This document shows, one piece after another, positions 46,216-55,604 of a stretch of 64,000 nucleotides of DNA; the first letter of the stretch is position 1, and every line of letters starts with the position of its first letter. Both the position numbers and the translations under genes were made by a program. The notes below the pieces were generated by a model. That model was not told the DNA's origin and searched no databases. It worked only from the letters and a program-made list of their open reading frames with translations. This stretch comes from Paracoccus sp. S1E-3 (GTDB lineage: Bacteria; Pseudomonadota; Alphaproteobacteria; Rhodobacterales; Rhodobacteraceae). The stretch spans positions 434,001 through 498,000 of the forward strand of contig NZ_JACEMU010000004.1 of the NCBI RefSeq assembly GCF_013868135.1, in the 5' to 3' direction.

Positions 46216-47973
46216 TCACCTCTGGAAAACATATGTGCCGGGCGCATCTGCCAGCGCGTTGCCCATTGCGGGCGGCGCGGCGGGGGCACCCGAACGCGCG
46301 GCAAGCCAGGCCTGCCAGGGCGTCCACCACGAACCCTCGGTTGCAGGATTGGCCTCGACCCAGGTCTCGGGCGGCAAAAGCGCGTCGTCATGGGCGCGGG
46401 TCGCCAGCCGGTAGCGGCGGCGCGGGTGACCGGGAGGAGAGACGATCCCCGCATTATGCCCGCCCGACGTCAGCGCGAAAGTCACCTCGCAATCGGTGAA
46501 CTGGTGGATTTTGTAGACCGACTTCCAGGGTGCGACATGATCGCGCTCGGTCCCGACGGCAAAGATCGGCACCCGGATGTTCTGCAACAGAACTGTCTTG
46601 CCCCCGGCGGTGAAGCGTCCCGAAGAAAGCTCATTATTCAGATAAAGCCTGCGCAGATATTCGGCATGCATCCGATAGGGCATCCGGGTGCTGTCGGCAT
46701 TCCAGGCCATGAGATCATTCATCGCCGTCCGCTCGCCCATCATGTAATCGCGCACCATCCGGGACCAGATTAGGTCATTCGAGCGCAAAAGCTGAAACGC
46801 CCCCGCCATCTGATCGGCAGAGAGATAGCCGCGGTTCCACATCATGCTTTCAAGAAGATGCAGCTGGCTTGGGTCGATGAACAACGCAAGCTCGCCCGGT
46901 TCGGCGAAATCGACCTGCGCGGCAAGCAGCGTCAGCGAGGCGAGACGCGCGTCCCCCTTCCCCGCCATGGCAGCCGCCGCGATCGACAGCAAAGTGCCAC
47001 CCAGACAATAGCCGGTGGCGTGGATTTTCTGATCGGGCATTAGACGGGTGATCTCATCCAACGCGGCCATCACGCCCAGCCGGCGATAATCCTCCAGCGT
47101 CAGATCACGATCCTCTGCACCCGGATTGCGCCAGGAAATGGCGAAAACCGTGTGGCCCTGCGCCACCAGCCAGCGGATCAGTGAATTCTCCGGGCTGAGG
47201 TCGAGGATATAGTATTTCATGATCCAGGCCGGAACGATCAGCACCGGCTCGGGGTGCACGGTTTCTGTCGTGGGCGTATACTGGATCAGTTCGATCAGGT
47301 GGTTGCGGAAGATTACCTTGCCCAGCGTCACCGCCACATCGCGACCCGGTGTAAAGGCCTCGACACCCTCTGGCGGCTCCTGCCGGATCTGGCGGACGAC
47401 GTCCTGCAGCCAGTTCTGCCAGCCCTTCACAAGGTTCATGCCTCCGGTAGCCCAGGTCCGTGCCACAACCTCGGGATTGGTAAAAGGGTTGTTCGAAGGC
47501 GCACAGACATCAAGGATCTGTTTCGCGGCAAAAGACACCACATCCTCGTGGTGCTTCGTCACGCCCGGAACCTCATGGGTGACGTTATGCAGCCATTGCT
47601 GCTGCAGCAGGAAAGCCTGCGACATCCAGCTGAAGGGCGGTTTCGCCCAGGCTTCACCGGCGAAACGGCGGTCGCCCGGCAAGGGCGTGATGACCGGCGC
47701 GGCCTGCGGATCCATCGCCGAGGCCATCAGATGCGCCATGAGACGCTGCCATTTGCGGCCCGCCTTGACGCCCAGTTCCATCTGCTTGCCCGGTGCCTGC
47801 GCCAGATGAAAGGCCCAGTCGACATAGGCCATCATCAGCGAGCCGGGCGAGACCCCGCCGCTGAGCTGTCCCGAGAGCGCCTCTCGTATGCGGTCAACGG
47901 CCTGAAAAGCCTCGATGCCAAGGCTTTCATCGCCGGTTGCACCCGAGCCATCTGATTTGGGAGTAAGGGCCAT
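46216..47973 (-). CDS. phaC: poly(3-hydroxyalkanoate) synthase, class I
   Basis: A 585-residue PHB polymerase. The lipase-like box GYCLGG holds the catalytic Cys near residue 320. The Asp lies in GTERDHVAPWKSV and the His in TSGGHNAGIVSPPG. The N-terminal domain has QQWLHNVTHEVPGV and RTWATGGMNLVKGWQNWLQD. It polymerises (R)-3-hydroxybutyryl-CoA at granule surfaces. It is the promoter-proximal gene of phaC-(maoC-pta)-ackA-fabI. A perfect FNR-type box is centred about 58 nt upstream of the start, fitting low-oxygen induction. Confidence 0.94.
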   Translation of the reverse strand: MALTPKSDGSGATGDESLGIEAFQAVDRIREALSGQLSGGVSPGSLMMAYVDWAFHLAQAPGKQMELGVKAGRKWQRLMAHLMASAMDPQAAPVITPLPGDRRFAGEAWAKPPFSWMSQAFLLQQQWLHNVTHEVPGVTKHHEDVVSFAAKQILDVCAPSNNPFTNPEVVARTWATGGMNLVKGWQNWLQDVVRQIRQEPPEGVEAFTPGRDVAVTLGKVIFRNHLIELIQYTPTTETVHPEPVLIVPAWIMKYYILDLSPENSLIRWLVAQGHTVFAISWRNPGAEDRDLTLEDYRRLGVMAALDEITRLMPDQKIHATGYCLGGTLLSIAAAAMAGKGDARLASLTLLAAQVDFAEPGELALFIDPSQLHLLESMMWNRGYLSADQMAGAFQLLRSNDLIWSRMVRDYMMGERTAMNDLMAWNADSTRMPYRMHAEYLRRLYLNNELSSGRFTAGGKTVLLQNIRVPIFAVGTERDHVAPWKSVYKIHQFTDCEVTFALTSGGHNAGIVSPPGHPRRRYRLATRAHDDALLPPETWVEANPATEGSWWTPWQAWLAARSGAPAAPPAMGNALADAPGTYVFQR

Positions 47974-48013
47974 GTCGCGTCTCCAATTTACCGGCGGAAG
48001 TTAGCACAGAACT

Positions 48014-48029
48014 ATCAACGAGTGTTGAT
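48014..48029. promoter_or_regulatory. TCAAC-N4-GTTGA inverted repeat in the phaC promoter
   Basis: ATCAAC-GAGT-GTTGAT is a perfect 6-bp inverted repeat. It shares five bases with the FNR box (TTGAT, 48025-48029), so the two factors could compete or cooperate. The same motif occurs upstream of gltS at 42821-42836. Confidence 0.5.
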
Positions 48030-48038
48030 CGAAATCAA
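48025..48038 (-). promoter_or_regulatory. FNR-type box upstream of phaC
   Basis: TTGAT-CGAA-ATCAA is an exact match to the FNR consensus TTGAT-N4-ATCAA used by FnrP and related oxygen- or nitric-oxide-sensing regulators. If it acts from the usual -41.5 position, transcription would start near 47990, about 17 nt before the phaC start codon. Confidence 0.75.
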
Positions 48039-48041
48039 AGA

Positions 48042-48061
48042 GTTCAAGATTTTTCTTGAAC
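48042..48061. promoter_or_regulatory. GTTCAAG/CTTGAAC inverted repeat upstream of phaC
   Basis: GTTCAAG (48042-48048) and CTTGAAC (48055-48061) flank ATTTTT, a perfect 7-bp inverted repeat right next to the FNR box on its promoter-distal side. It could bind an additional regulator or form a hairpin. Confidence 0.5.
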
Positions 48062-48291
48062 ATAGGCATTGCGCCCAAGGCCCGATGCCGACGACATGTC
48101 GTAAAGCGCCGTCAAACCGCCGAAACAGCCGCCCCCGGACTGAACAGGCAAAGCATCGGCGTCCGGCGGCGGACACGGAATCCCCTGTCCCTGCCCTGAT
48201 CATCATGGACGATTACCGGCAAAACCGCGCGACGTCGAGGCCATGACCCGGCCAATTCCGCTGGCACCAACGCCGGGCCAAGGCCGCGGCC

Positions 48292-49371
48292 TCAATCCGC
48301 CAGCACATCACCGATGCCAGTGAAGACACCACCGACCTGATTGAAGACAAAGGCCCCAGCCAAGCGTACCTCACCGAAAAGGGTGTTTTCAACCACAGCC
48401 CCGGCCTCGCCGGAAAGCAGGCCGACATAGCGGCTGTGGGCGGGATCATCGGTCGGAATATCGGCAATATCCACGATCCGTATTCCGGTCGCGACCGCCA
48501 GGCGCTGGACCGCCGGATCACGCACATCGACAAGCCCAAGCCGTATCCGACGTGCCGAAAGCCGCGACGACAGTTTCAGCGCCAGATCGTCCGAGGAGAC
48601 GAGCACCGTGATGGGATGCTTCATCGGCCCAAGGCTGACCATCTGGGCGCGGAAAAGATCGATATCAATATCCGGGGCGGCAAGGATGACCTCGATCCGG
48701 TCCAGCACATCGTCCCGCCCGGCAAGACGCAGTTGCACCAGCGTCTCCATCGTCAGCCGCGCGCCCATGCTGTGAGCCAGCACCGGCACCGCGTCGGAAG
48801 CGGACCGACCCTTTGTCAAAAGCCGCAGCAGATCGGCAAGCGCCGCGCGGGAAAAGTCAGACGCGTCACGATCAGCCAGATAGGCGCCCGGATAGCCTGC
48901 CGAGGGCCATGTAAAAAGGACGGGCTTTTCCTCGATATGCGCATCGACCGAAAGCTGCGCGGTACGGAACAAGGCCTCATGAAAGCGGGTGTTGAAGCCG
49001 TGGACATAAAGCCCGACCCCCTCGCGCGAGAGACGCTTTGCAAAGGCGTCACGGCTAAGCGTCTGCCGGCTGCGCATCACGAAATTCCGGTCGGCGCTGC
49101 TGCCATTGCGATCCGGCCATTCAATCTTTCCCGGCCGATGGCCAGGCGGCACCGAGACCTCGTATTCCAGCCAGCTTGGCCGGATGGAGCGAGAGTCGCC
49201 AAAGGCCCCCGGCAGATTTGCCTCGGGCGCGCGGGTGGTCATGGTCAGCACCCGGACAAGGCGGGCGCCCTCGGGCAGGGCACCGGCATCGGGGGCCAGA
49301 ACTTCCGGCCCCGGACGCGCAGCGCAGCCTGCAAGCGCAAGCGTCAGGATCAGAAGCAGGCGGCCCAACAT
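48292..49371 (-). CDS. alpha/beta-hydrolase lipoprotein (DUF900-like)
   Basis: A 359-residue protein with a lipoprotein signal: hydrophobic LILTLALAGC with the lipidated Cys near residue 16. The mature domain has GLYVHGFNTRFHEALFRTAQL (oxyanion region), PVLFTWPSAGYPGAYLADRDA and VLAHSMGARLTMETL (Ser nucleophile elbow), as in DUF900 alpha/beta hydrolases. It is probably anchored in the inner or outer membrane facing the periplasm; its substrate is unknown. It is the last gene of the hlyD-rbbA-yhhJ operon, five bases after the permease stop. Confidence 0.82.
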   Translation of the reverse strand: MLGRLLLILTLALAGCAARPGPEVLAPDAGALPEGARLVRVLTMTTRAPEANLPGAFGDSRSIRPSWLEYEVSVPPGHRPGKIEWPDRNGSSADRNFVMRSRQTLSRDAFAKRLSREGVGLYVHGFNTRFHEALFRTAQLSVDAHIEEKPVLFTWPSAGYPGAYLADRDASDFSRAALADLLRLLTKGRSASDAVPVLAHSMGARLTMETLVQLRLAGRDDVLDRIEVILAAPDIDIDLFRAQMVSLGPMKHPITVLVSSDDLALKLSSRLSARRIRLGLVDVRDPAVQRLAVATGIRIVDIADIPTDDPAHSRYVGLLSGEAGAVVENTLFGEVRLAGAFVFNQVGGVFTGIGDVLAD

Positions 49372-49376
49372 ATGCC

Positions 49377-50489
49377 TTACCGCAGGAATTTCTTGAATCG
49401 TATCAGTGCCACCCAGAACAGCGCCACCCCGATCGCCGCCAGCGCCGCGAACTGGGGCCAGACCACGTCAAGCCCCGCACCTCGGAACAAGATGCCCTGC
49501 GAGAGGATGATGAAATGCGTGTTGGGGGCTGCAAGCATGATGGTCTGGATGATCTCTGGCATGGATTCCCGCGGCGTCATCGCGCCTGACAGCACCTGCA
49601 GCGGCAAAAGCGCCATCATCAGCAAAAGCGCGAATTGCGGCATCGACCCGGCGATGGTGGCAAGGAAAATTCCAAGCCCCGTCATGGCGAAAACCATCAG
49701 CACCGCGCCCGCAAGAAACAGCACGACCGAGCCCTGCACCGGAACCGCCATCAGCGCCTGCACCACAACACTTAGCGAAAAGATCGACCCCAGCAGCACC
49801 ACCAGCCCCATCGACCAGATCTTGGAAAACATGATCTCGGTCGTGGTGACGGGCATGACCAGCAGGTGCTCGACCGTGCCATGTTCCTTTTCGCGGATCA
49901 GCGCCGCGCCGGTCAGCACCAGCGACAGCATGGTGATCGACCGGATCACGGCGGAAATCGCGCCGAACCACTTCGGATCCAGCGAGGGATTATACCGCGC
50001 GCGGAGCGCCAGATCGACCGGCAGCGCGGTCTCGGCCCGGTAGCCCGCCACATATTCCGAAACCTCGGAGGACACGATCTGCTGGATATAGCCGCCGCCG
50101 GTGAAGGCCTGGCTCATCCTTGTCGCGTCGATATTCAGCTGGATCGCCGGGTTTTTTCCGGCCAGCACATCGCGCGCGAAATCCGGTGGGATGTTCAGCG
50201 CAAAAGTATCCAGCCCCTGATCCATCCGCCGATCCATCTCGGCCGTCGTGGTCATCTGCGGCTCGACAAAATAGGGCGGATAAAAGGCCGAGGTGATGCG
50301 GGCGGAGAGATGCGACTGATCCTCATCCACGATCGAGATCGCGGCATTCGTCAGCGCCTCGGGCGAGACGTTCGCAGAGGTCCAGATCGAGAGCGAAAAG
50401 GAATAGACGATCAGCACCAGCATCACCGGATCGCGCCAGAGCCCGCGCAATTCCTTGACGCCCAGATTGAAGGTGTTGCGCAGGTTCAT
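49377..50489 (-). CDS. yhhJ: ABC-2 type permease (YhhJ-like)
   Basis: A 370-residue membrane protein with one N-terminal segment (VMLVLIVYSFSLSIWTS), a large periplasmic loop, and five C-terminal segments beginning at SITMLSLVLTGAALIREKEHGTVEHLLVMPV, the ABC-2 signature. It provides a transmembrane part for the RbbA-type exporter. It starts seven bases after the RbbA stop. The gene set HlyD, RbbA, YhhJ matches the E. coli yhiI-rbbA-yhhJ arrangement. Confidence 0.85.
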   Translation of the reverse strand: MNLRNTFNLGVKELRGLWRDPVMLVLIVYSFSLSIWTSANVSPEALTNAAISIVDEDQSHLSARITSAFYPPYFVEPQMTTTAEMDRRMDQGLDTFALNIPPDFARDVLAGKNPAIQLNIDATRMSQAFTGGGYIQQIVSSEVSEYVAGYRAETALPVDLALRARYNPSLDPKWFGAISAVIRSITMLSLVLTGAALIREKEHGTVEHLLVMPVTTTEIMFSKIWSMGLVVLLGSIFSLSVVVQALMAVPVQGSVVLFLAGAVLMVFAMTGLGIFLATIAGSMPQFALLLMMALLPLQVLSGAMTPRESMPEIIQTIMLAAPNTHFIILSQGILFRGAGLDVVWPQFAALAAIGVALFWVALIRFKKFLR

Positions 50490-50496
50490 CCGCCCC

Positions 50497-53235
50497 TCAC
50501 TTCGCCTGTTTTTCCAGGAAGGCCGCCGCCAGCCCGATAATCACCGGAATGGCGATGCCCATGGCCAGCATCGGCCCGGCCAGTTCCGCCATTCCGAAGG
50601 CCTTGGAGAAAGCCCCCCGCGCGGCGGTGATAAACCAGGTCGAGGGGTAGATCTCGCCCAGAACCCGGCCAAAACCCGACAGCGAAGAGACCGGGTAGAT
50701 CAAACCCGAATAGCTGACCGCCGGGATCATCGTCAGCATGGCGGTCGCGAACAGCGCCGCGACCTGACTTGCGATGAAGACCGACACCAGAAAACCAAGC
50801 GCCGTGGTCGCGGTGACATAGATCAGCGCCGAAAGGGTAAAGCCCAGAAAACTGCCGTTGAAGGGCACTGCGAAGAATGTGACCGCCATGGCCATCATCA
50901 GGAAGAAATTCAGCATGGCCAGCGCGATATAGGGCAGCTGTTTGCCAAGCAGAAATTCCAGCCGCGTCACCGGCGTGACGTAGAAATTGATGATCGAGCC
51001 CAGTTCGCGTTCACGCGCGACCGAAAGCGTGGTCAGGATCGCCGGGATCATCAGCAAAAGCAGCGGGATGATCGCCGGGACCATCGCATTCAGGCTGCGC
51101 ACGTCGGGGTTGTAGCGGTATCGGGTCACCAGTTCGAAACTGCCGCCGCTCGCCTTGTCACCGTAAAGCTGACGCGCCTGACGTGTGATCCAGTCGGCAT
51201 GCATGCCCTGCACATAGCCCTGCACCGTATTGGCGCGGCTGGGGTTGGCGCCGTCGAACCAGGCCCCGACCTGCACATCCCTGCCTGCCGCGATATCGGC
51301 GGCAAAGCCGGGCGGGATCTCGATCGCCAGCGCCAGCTCGCCCGAGCGCATTCTTGCGTCGATCTCGTCGTAACTTGTCAGGGCCGGCTGTTCGATGAAA
51401 TAGCGCGATCCCGCAATATCGGCGATATAATTGCGGCTGGTGGTGGTCTGGTCGCGGTCAAGGGCGGCGAAGGTCAGATCCTCGACATCCATGTTGATGC
51501 CCAGCCCCACCACGATCATCAGAAGAAGGCTGCCGACCAACGCCATGGTCAGCCGGATCGGATCGCGCTGCAATTGCAGGCTTTCCAGCTGCGAATAGCT
51601 AAGCAGTCGCCGCAGGCTGAAGCCGGATTGCTGCGCGTGATGGGTCACCCCGGCTGCGGGGGCCTCGGGCGCGGCCTCGGGCGCAGCGGCGGGGGCGGGT
51701 GCCGTCTCGCCAATCGCCTCTTCAAGATAGGCGATGAACGCGTCTTCCAGCGTGGCGCAACCTTTGGCTTTCGTGATCCCCTCGGCGGTGTCCGAGACCA
51801 GCACCTTGCCCGCATGCATCAGGCTGATGCGGTCGCACCATTCCGCCTCGTTCATGAAATGGGTCGAGACAAAGATCGTCACGCCATCCTTGCGCGATAG
51901 TTCCGCCAGAATGCGCCAGAAGCCGTTGCGCGCCACCGGGTCCACCCCCGAGGTCGGCTCGTCAAGGATCAGGATCTCGGGCGCATGGATCATCGCCACC
52001 GCCAGCGAAAGCCGCTGGCGGATACCCAGCGGCAACGCCTCAGGCAGGCTGTCGGTCACGTCGCCCAGATCGAACCGGGCGATCATCTCGTCAACCCTGG
52101 CGGGGATCTTCTCGGCCGCCATATCGAAAAGCCGCGCGTGCAGATCAAGGTTCTGACGCACCGTCAGCTCGGAATAGAGCGAGAAGGCCTGCGACATGAA
52201 CCCGACCCGGCGGCGCACCGACAGATCGCTTGCATCGACCTCATGGCCGAAAAGCTTTACCCGGCCCTCACTCGGCTCCAGAAGCCCGGTGAGCATCTTC
52301 ATCGTCGTCGTCTTGCCGCAGCCGTTCGAACCCAGAAAGCCGAAAATCTCACCCCTGGGGATGCGGAAGGAAACATTGTCGACCGCCACGAAATCGCCAA
52401 AGCGCTGCGTCAGCCCCTCGGCCTCGATGGCGATATCGCTGTCATCGGTGGTCCGCGGCGGGATCACCACGGCACTGTCTTCGCCCCGGTCTTCTTCGGG
52501 CAAAAGCGCGATGAAGGCTGCATCAAGCGTGTCGGCCCCGGTCCGCGACAGCAGATCGTTGGTGGTGCCGGTGGCCAGCACCCGGCCCGCATTCATCGCA
52601 ACCAGCCAGTCGAAGCGCGCGGCCTCTTCCATATAGGCGGTGGCGGTGATCACGCTCATCCCCGGCCGTGTCGCGCGGATTCGGTCGATCAGATCCCAGA
52701 ACTGGCGGCGCGACAGCGGATCGACGCCGGTGGTCGGCTCGTCAAGAATCAGGAAATCGGGATCATGGATCAGCGCGCAGCACAGACCCAGCTTTTGCTT
52801 CATGCCGCCCGACAGCTTTGACGCCGGGCGCGACCGGAACGGCGTCATGCCGGTCGCAGCCAGCAGATCGGTGATCCGCCGCTCGCGTTCGGCCTTGTCA
52901 TGACCGAAAAGCGAGCCGAAGAAATCAAGGTTCTCTTCGACCGAAAGCGTCGGGTAGAGGTTCTTGCCCAGACCCTGCGGCATATAGGCGGTGCGGGGGC
53001 AGACGCGGTTGCGATGCGCCACATCGCGCATATCGCCGCCCAGAACCTCGACCTTGCCCTGCTGGATCACACGTGCCCCGGCCAGCAGCGACAGAAGGCT
53101 GGACTTTCCGACCCCGTCTGGCCCGATCAGCCCGACCATGCGCCCCTCAGGGATCTCCAGCGTCACATTGTCAAGCGCCGTGACCTTGCCATAGCGCAGC
53201 GTCAGGCCGGAGACCCCGGCAACTGAGCCGGTCAT
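50497..53235 (-). CDS. rbbA: RbbA-type ABC transporter: two ATPases fused to a permease
   Basis: A 912-residue fusion of usual RbbA length. The first ABC domain (about 5-235) has [46 protein letters not shown]. The second (about 268-500) has [16 protein letters not shown] and [32 protein letters not shown] linker rich in Ala/Pro (about 505-535) leads to an ABC-2 permease (about 545-905). Relatives are described as ribosome-associated ATPases or exporters. It overlaps the hlyD stop by four bases. In the first domain the signature has Gly-Gly intact; in the second it is degenerate (LGIRQR). Confidence 0.92.
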   Translation of the reverse strand: MTGSVAGVSGLTLRYGKVTALDNVTLEIPEGRMVGLIGPDGVGKSSLLSLLAGARVIQQGKVEVLGGDMRDVAHRNRVCPRTAYMPQGLGKNLYPTLSVEENLDFFGSLFGHDKAERERRITDLLAATGMTPFRSRPASKLSGGMKQKLGLCCALIHDPDFLILDEPTTGVDPLSRRQFWDLIDRIRATRPGMSVITATAYMEEAARFDWLVAMNAGRVLATGTTNDLLSRTGADTLDAAFIALLPEEDRGEDSAVVIPPRTTDDSDIAIEAEGLTQRFGDFVAVDNVSFRIPRGEIFGFLGSNGCGKTTTMKMLTGLLEPSEGRVKLFGHEVDASDLSVRRRVGFMSQAFSLYSELTVRQNLDLHARLFDMAAEKIPARVDEMIARFDLGDVTDSLPEALPLGIRQRLSLAVAMIHAPEILILDEPTSGVDPVARNGFWRILAELSRKDGVTIFVSTHFMNEAEWCDRISLMHAGKVLVSDTAEGITKAKGCATLEDAFIAYLEEAIGETAPAPAAAPEAAPEAPAAGVTHHAQQSGFSLRRLLSYSQLESLQLQRDPIRLTMALVGSLLLMIVVGLGINMDVEDLTFAALDRDQTTTSRNYIADIAGSRYFIEQPALTSYDEIDARMRSGELALAIEIPPGFAADIAAGRDVQVGAWFDGANPSRANTVQGYVQGMHADWITRQARQLYGDKASGGSFELVTRYRYNPDVRSLNAMVPAIIPLLLLMIPAILTTLSVARERELGSIINFYVTPVTRLEFLLGKQLPYIALAMLNFFLMMAMAVTFFAVPFNGSFLGFTLSALIYVTATTALGFLVSVFIASQVAALFATAMLTMIPAVSYSGLIYPVSSLSGFGRVLGEIYPSTWFITAARGAFSKAFGMAELAGPMLAMGIAIPVIIGLAAAFLEKQAK

Positions 53236-54299
53236 TTCACGACATTGGAAAGAAAGTCAGGCCAGGCGGCATCCGGATCAAGCCGCAGATAGGCCATGCC
53301 CGGCAGGCCGGTTTTGACATATTCGATATGCCGCGACAGCAGCTCGGGGTCGATGCGGGCACGGACGCGGAACATCAGCTTTTCGCGCTCATCGGCGGTC
53401 TCGACCGTCTTTGGCGTGAACTGCGCCACATCGGCAACATAGGAAACCGTGGCCGGGATCACGAATTCCCGCGCCGCATCCATGACAAGGCGCACCTCTG
53501 ATCCGACCTGCACCCGGCCGACCTGCGATGTCGGCAGAAAAACCGTCATATAGACATCGCCCAGATCGACAAGGCTGAGGATCCGCCCGCCAGAGCCGAC
53601 AATCTCGCCCTCTTGTGCGATGCGATACTGGATCCGGCCCGTGCGCGGCGCTTTCAGCGTGGCGTCGTCCAGAGAGGCCTGGATCGCATCAATCGACGCC
53701 TTTGCCGCCTCGACGGCCGCACTTGCATCGACCACCTGCGCCTGCGCGCTGCTGACCCCCGCCAGCGCTGCCGCATGGCTGGCTTCGGCCGAGGCCACAC
53801 CGGCGCGGGCCTGGGCGTCCCGGGCGCGGTCATCATCCAGCACCTGCTGCGAGATCGCACTGGTCTTTGCAAGCTGCTCAGAGCGTTCAAGCCTGCGCGA
53901 CGCGGCATCGGCAACCGAGCCTGCCTGATCAACCGCGGCCCGGGCCGCGCGCTCTTGTGCCTCGGCCTGAGCGACCAGCGCCCTTGCTGTCTCGACGCCG
54001 ATTTCGGCGCGGGCAAGCTGCGCTTCGGCCTGACGTTTTTGTGCGTTCAGCTGCACCACGTCCATCTGCACCAGCACATCGCCTGCGCTGACCATGTCAC
54101 CTTCGGCAGCGGTGATTTCGGCGATTCGGCCGCCGGTGAGCGCCGCGATATCCACCTCGGTCGCCTCGATCCGGCCATTGGCGCTGGCAAAACCCGCCGG
54201 CAGACCGGCGGGTTGCAGCCGGTCCCAGGCCAGCCAGCCAAGCACGGCGACAACGGCCAGGCCGCCCAGAATAATGGTGTTTCTGCCGGGCTTTGCCAT
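53232..54299 (-). CDS. yhiI: HlyD-family periplasmic adaptor (YhiI-like)
   Basis: A 355-residue membrane fusion protein. One N-terminal anchor ([17 protein letters not shown]) is followed by a lipoyl/biotinyl half ([20 protein letters not shown]), a long Ala-rich coiled coil (about 90-215, many [14 protein letters not shown] heptads), then the second lipoyl half ([22 protein letters not shown]) and a beta-barrel. It links the RbbA/YhhJ exporter to the outer membrane. The start at 54299 has AGAGGCAG upstream. A longer open frame upstream reads through tandem repeats and is not coding. It is divergent from tetR. Confidence 0.88.
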   Translation of the reverse strand: MAKPGRNTIILGGLAVVAVLGWLAWDRLQPAGLPAGFASANGRIEATEVDIAALTGGRIAEITAAEGDMVSAGDVLVQMDVVQLNAQKRQAEAQLARAEIGVETARALVAQAEAQERAARAAVDQAGSVADAASRRLERSEQLAKTSAISQQVLDDDRARDAQARAGVASAEASHAAALAGVSSAQAQVVDASAAVEAAKASIDAIQASLDDATLKAPRTGRIQYRIAQEGEIVGSGGRILSLVDLGDVYMTVFLPTSQVGRVQVGSEVRLVMDAAREFVIPATVSYVADVAQFTPKTVETADEREKLMFRVRARIDPELLSRHIEYVKTGLPGMAYLRLDPDAAWPDFLSNVVK

Positions 54300-54430
54300 G
54301 ATCTGCCTCTGATTGCTGTGCTGATGGATGCTTCGCGCATGTCCCGATGCGGTTTTCGCCCTACGCTCCCCTGTTGTCAACGCTCGATGACAGGGTGAAA
54401 ACCTGTATTGTCGCGCAAAAGCGGCTGCTG

Positions 54431-54462
54431 GTTGTTTGCTGTTGAAAAACCAGCTAAACAAC
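54431..54462. promoter_or_regulatory. hairpin-forming inverted repeat between hlyD and tetR
   Basis: GTTGTTTGCTG (54431-54441) and CAGCTAAACAAC (54451-54462) can pair with one bulged base around a 9-nt A-rich loop. It sits in the 288-bp divergent control region, next to the tandem palindrome array. Confidence 0.5.
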
Positions 54463-54484
54463 ACGACCCGGTGTGGGCTGCACC

Positions 54485-54542
54485 TTGCCGCACCTCTGCT
54501 CCGGGGCAGCATTTTGCCGCACCTCTGCTCCGGGGCAGCATT
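54485..54542. repeat. two perfect 29-bp tandem repeats with near-palindromic cores
   Basis: Two identical 29-bp copies at 54485-54513 and 54514-54542. Each contains CTGCTCCGGGGCAG, a 14-bp palindrome with a single mismatch. Located between the HlyD gene and the TetR gene, they are good candidates for duplicated TetR operators. Being 29 bp apart, two bound dimers would face nearly opposite sides of the helix. Confidence 0.7.
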
Positions 54543-54587
54543 TTCAGTTTCTTCGCGTCGAAGCCACCGGACGAACACAAGCCACCC

Positions 54588-55214
54588 ATGCCAAGGACGC
54601 TCAACTCAGCCAACTCGACCGACCGCATGCCGGGGCAGGCAACCGGGAAAGAACGCATTCTTGCATCGGCGATGCTGCTTTTCGCGCGGATGCCCTATTC
54701 CGACACCAGCCTGCGCGACATCGCCGCCGCGGCTGGGGTCGATGTGGCCTATGTCCATCGCGCCTTCGGGTCGAAGGCCGAGATATTCCGTCAGGCCTTG
54801 CTGGCGCTTGCGCCCCTCGATGACATCGCCGCAGGGGACCCCGATGGCGCGACCATGATCAACCGGATCTGCGATCTGGCCTTCCTGCGTGATCCGCGCA
54901 AGGTAGAAGATGTCAGGCCGCTTCATTTACTGACACAGTCCATCCTCTGCAGCGAGGCGCGGGCGATCATTGCGCAATTCTTTGGCACGTCACTAGCCCT
55001 GCCTCTAAGCAGGGCGTTTGGCCATGCGGATCCGGGACGGGCGCATTTCGCGCTTAGCCTTCTCAGCGGTTTCGTGACCCATCGTGCGATTTTCGGGCCT
55101 GCGGATTTGCTGGCTATCCCCGAGGCGGATCAGCGACAGATGCTGCAAACCGCCCTGATGAACGCAATGCTGCCTGGTTGTTCAGATGGGGTATTCGGCT
55201 GGCGTCCCATCTAG
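54588..55214 (+). CDS. TetR-family transcriptional regulator
   Basis: A 208-residue regulator. The N-terminal HTH (about 22-65) reads RILASAMLLFARMPYSDTSLRDIAAAAGVDVAYVHRAFGSKAEIFRQA, the TetR pattern in which YxHFxSK becomes VHRAFGSK. The rest is a helical ligand/dimerisation domain. Divergent from the HlyD-RbbA exporter operon, it probably represses it and itself, as TetR proteins near efflux genes do. ATG 54588 is chosen; ATG 54627 would shorten it by 13 residues. No ribosome site is clear at either. Confidence 0.82.
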   Translation: MPRTLNSANSTDRMPGQATGKERILASAMLLFARMPYSDTSLRDIAAAAGVDVAYVHRAFGSKAEIFRQALLALAPLDDIAAGDPDGATMINRICDLAFLRDPRKVEDVRPLHLLTQSILCSEARAIIAQFFGTSLALPLSRAFGHADPGRAHFALSLLSGFVTHRAIFGPADLLAIPEADQRQMLQTALMNAMLPGCSDGVFGWRPI

Positions 55215-55604
55215 ACCACTATCTAAGTCAGCTTGCCAACTGCGATCCTGTATAAGTCATGTTGGGATTTCCGCGTTTCGTGCGGAGATTTCAACACGAT
55301 TGATCGGACGCCTCAGGTGCTTTCAGGCGGCTATATACGGTCGGTCAGATGGCCGCTTGGATCGAGTGTCGGTCTCGTAGGTAGCGCGCCCCCGCAACCA
55401 AACAAATCAACGATATCAAAATGTTGGAGCCCGACTTAAACCGTCGGGTTTTTGCTTTTGAAATTCTTGTCAACACCTGGTCAACATTTGCAGAGGCCCC
55501 CATCGAAGGCCCTGCGGATGGGCGAGTGCTTCCATTTTCCCGATCAATGGAAATCCCGACTCGGAAACAGCTTCCGTGCCTGTTCGCGGGGATGGCGCGC
55601 TGTT
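55215..55604. other. boundary region between the exporter block and phage debris
   Basis: About 390 bases with lower GC content and no convincing gene. It contains a clear rho-independent terminator at 55430-55458. I see no tRNA or recombinase gene. Confidence 0.5.
55430..55458 (+). terminator. rho-independent terminator
   Basis: CCCGAC (55430-55435) pairs with GTCGGG (55443-55448) around a 7-nt loop and is followed by TTTTTGCTTTT. Orientation fits termination of plus-strand transcripts, although the tetR stop is more than 200 nt upstream. Confidence 0.75.

Noticed and set aside
54408..54587. N-terminal extension of the TetR gene and of the HlyD gene through the 29-bp repeats
   Set aside because: The extensions merely translate the tandem repeats and intergenic hairpin; both proteins have normal family starts further in.
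55375..55405. tRNA-like end (GCGCCCCCGCAACCA) near the exporter/phage boundary
   Set aside because: No acceptor partner, T-loop or anticodon arm can be built around it.
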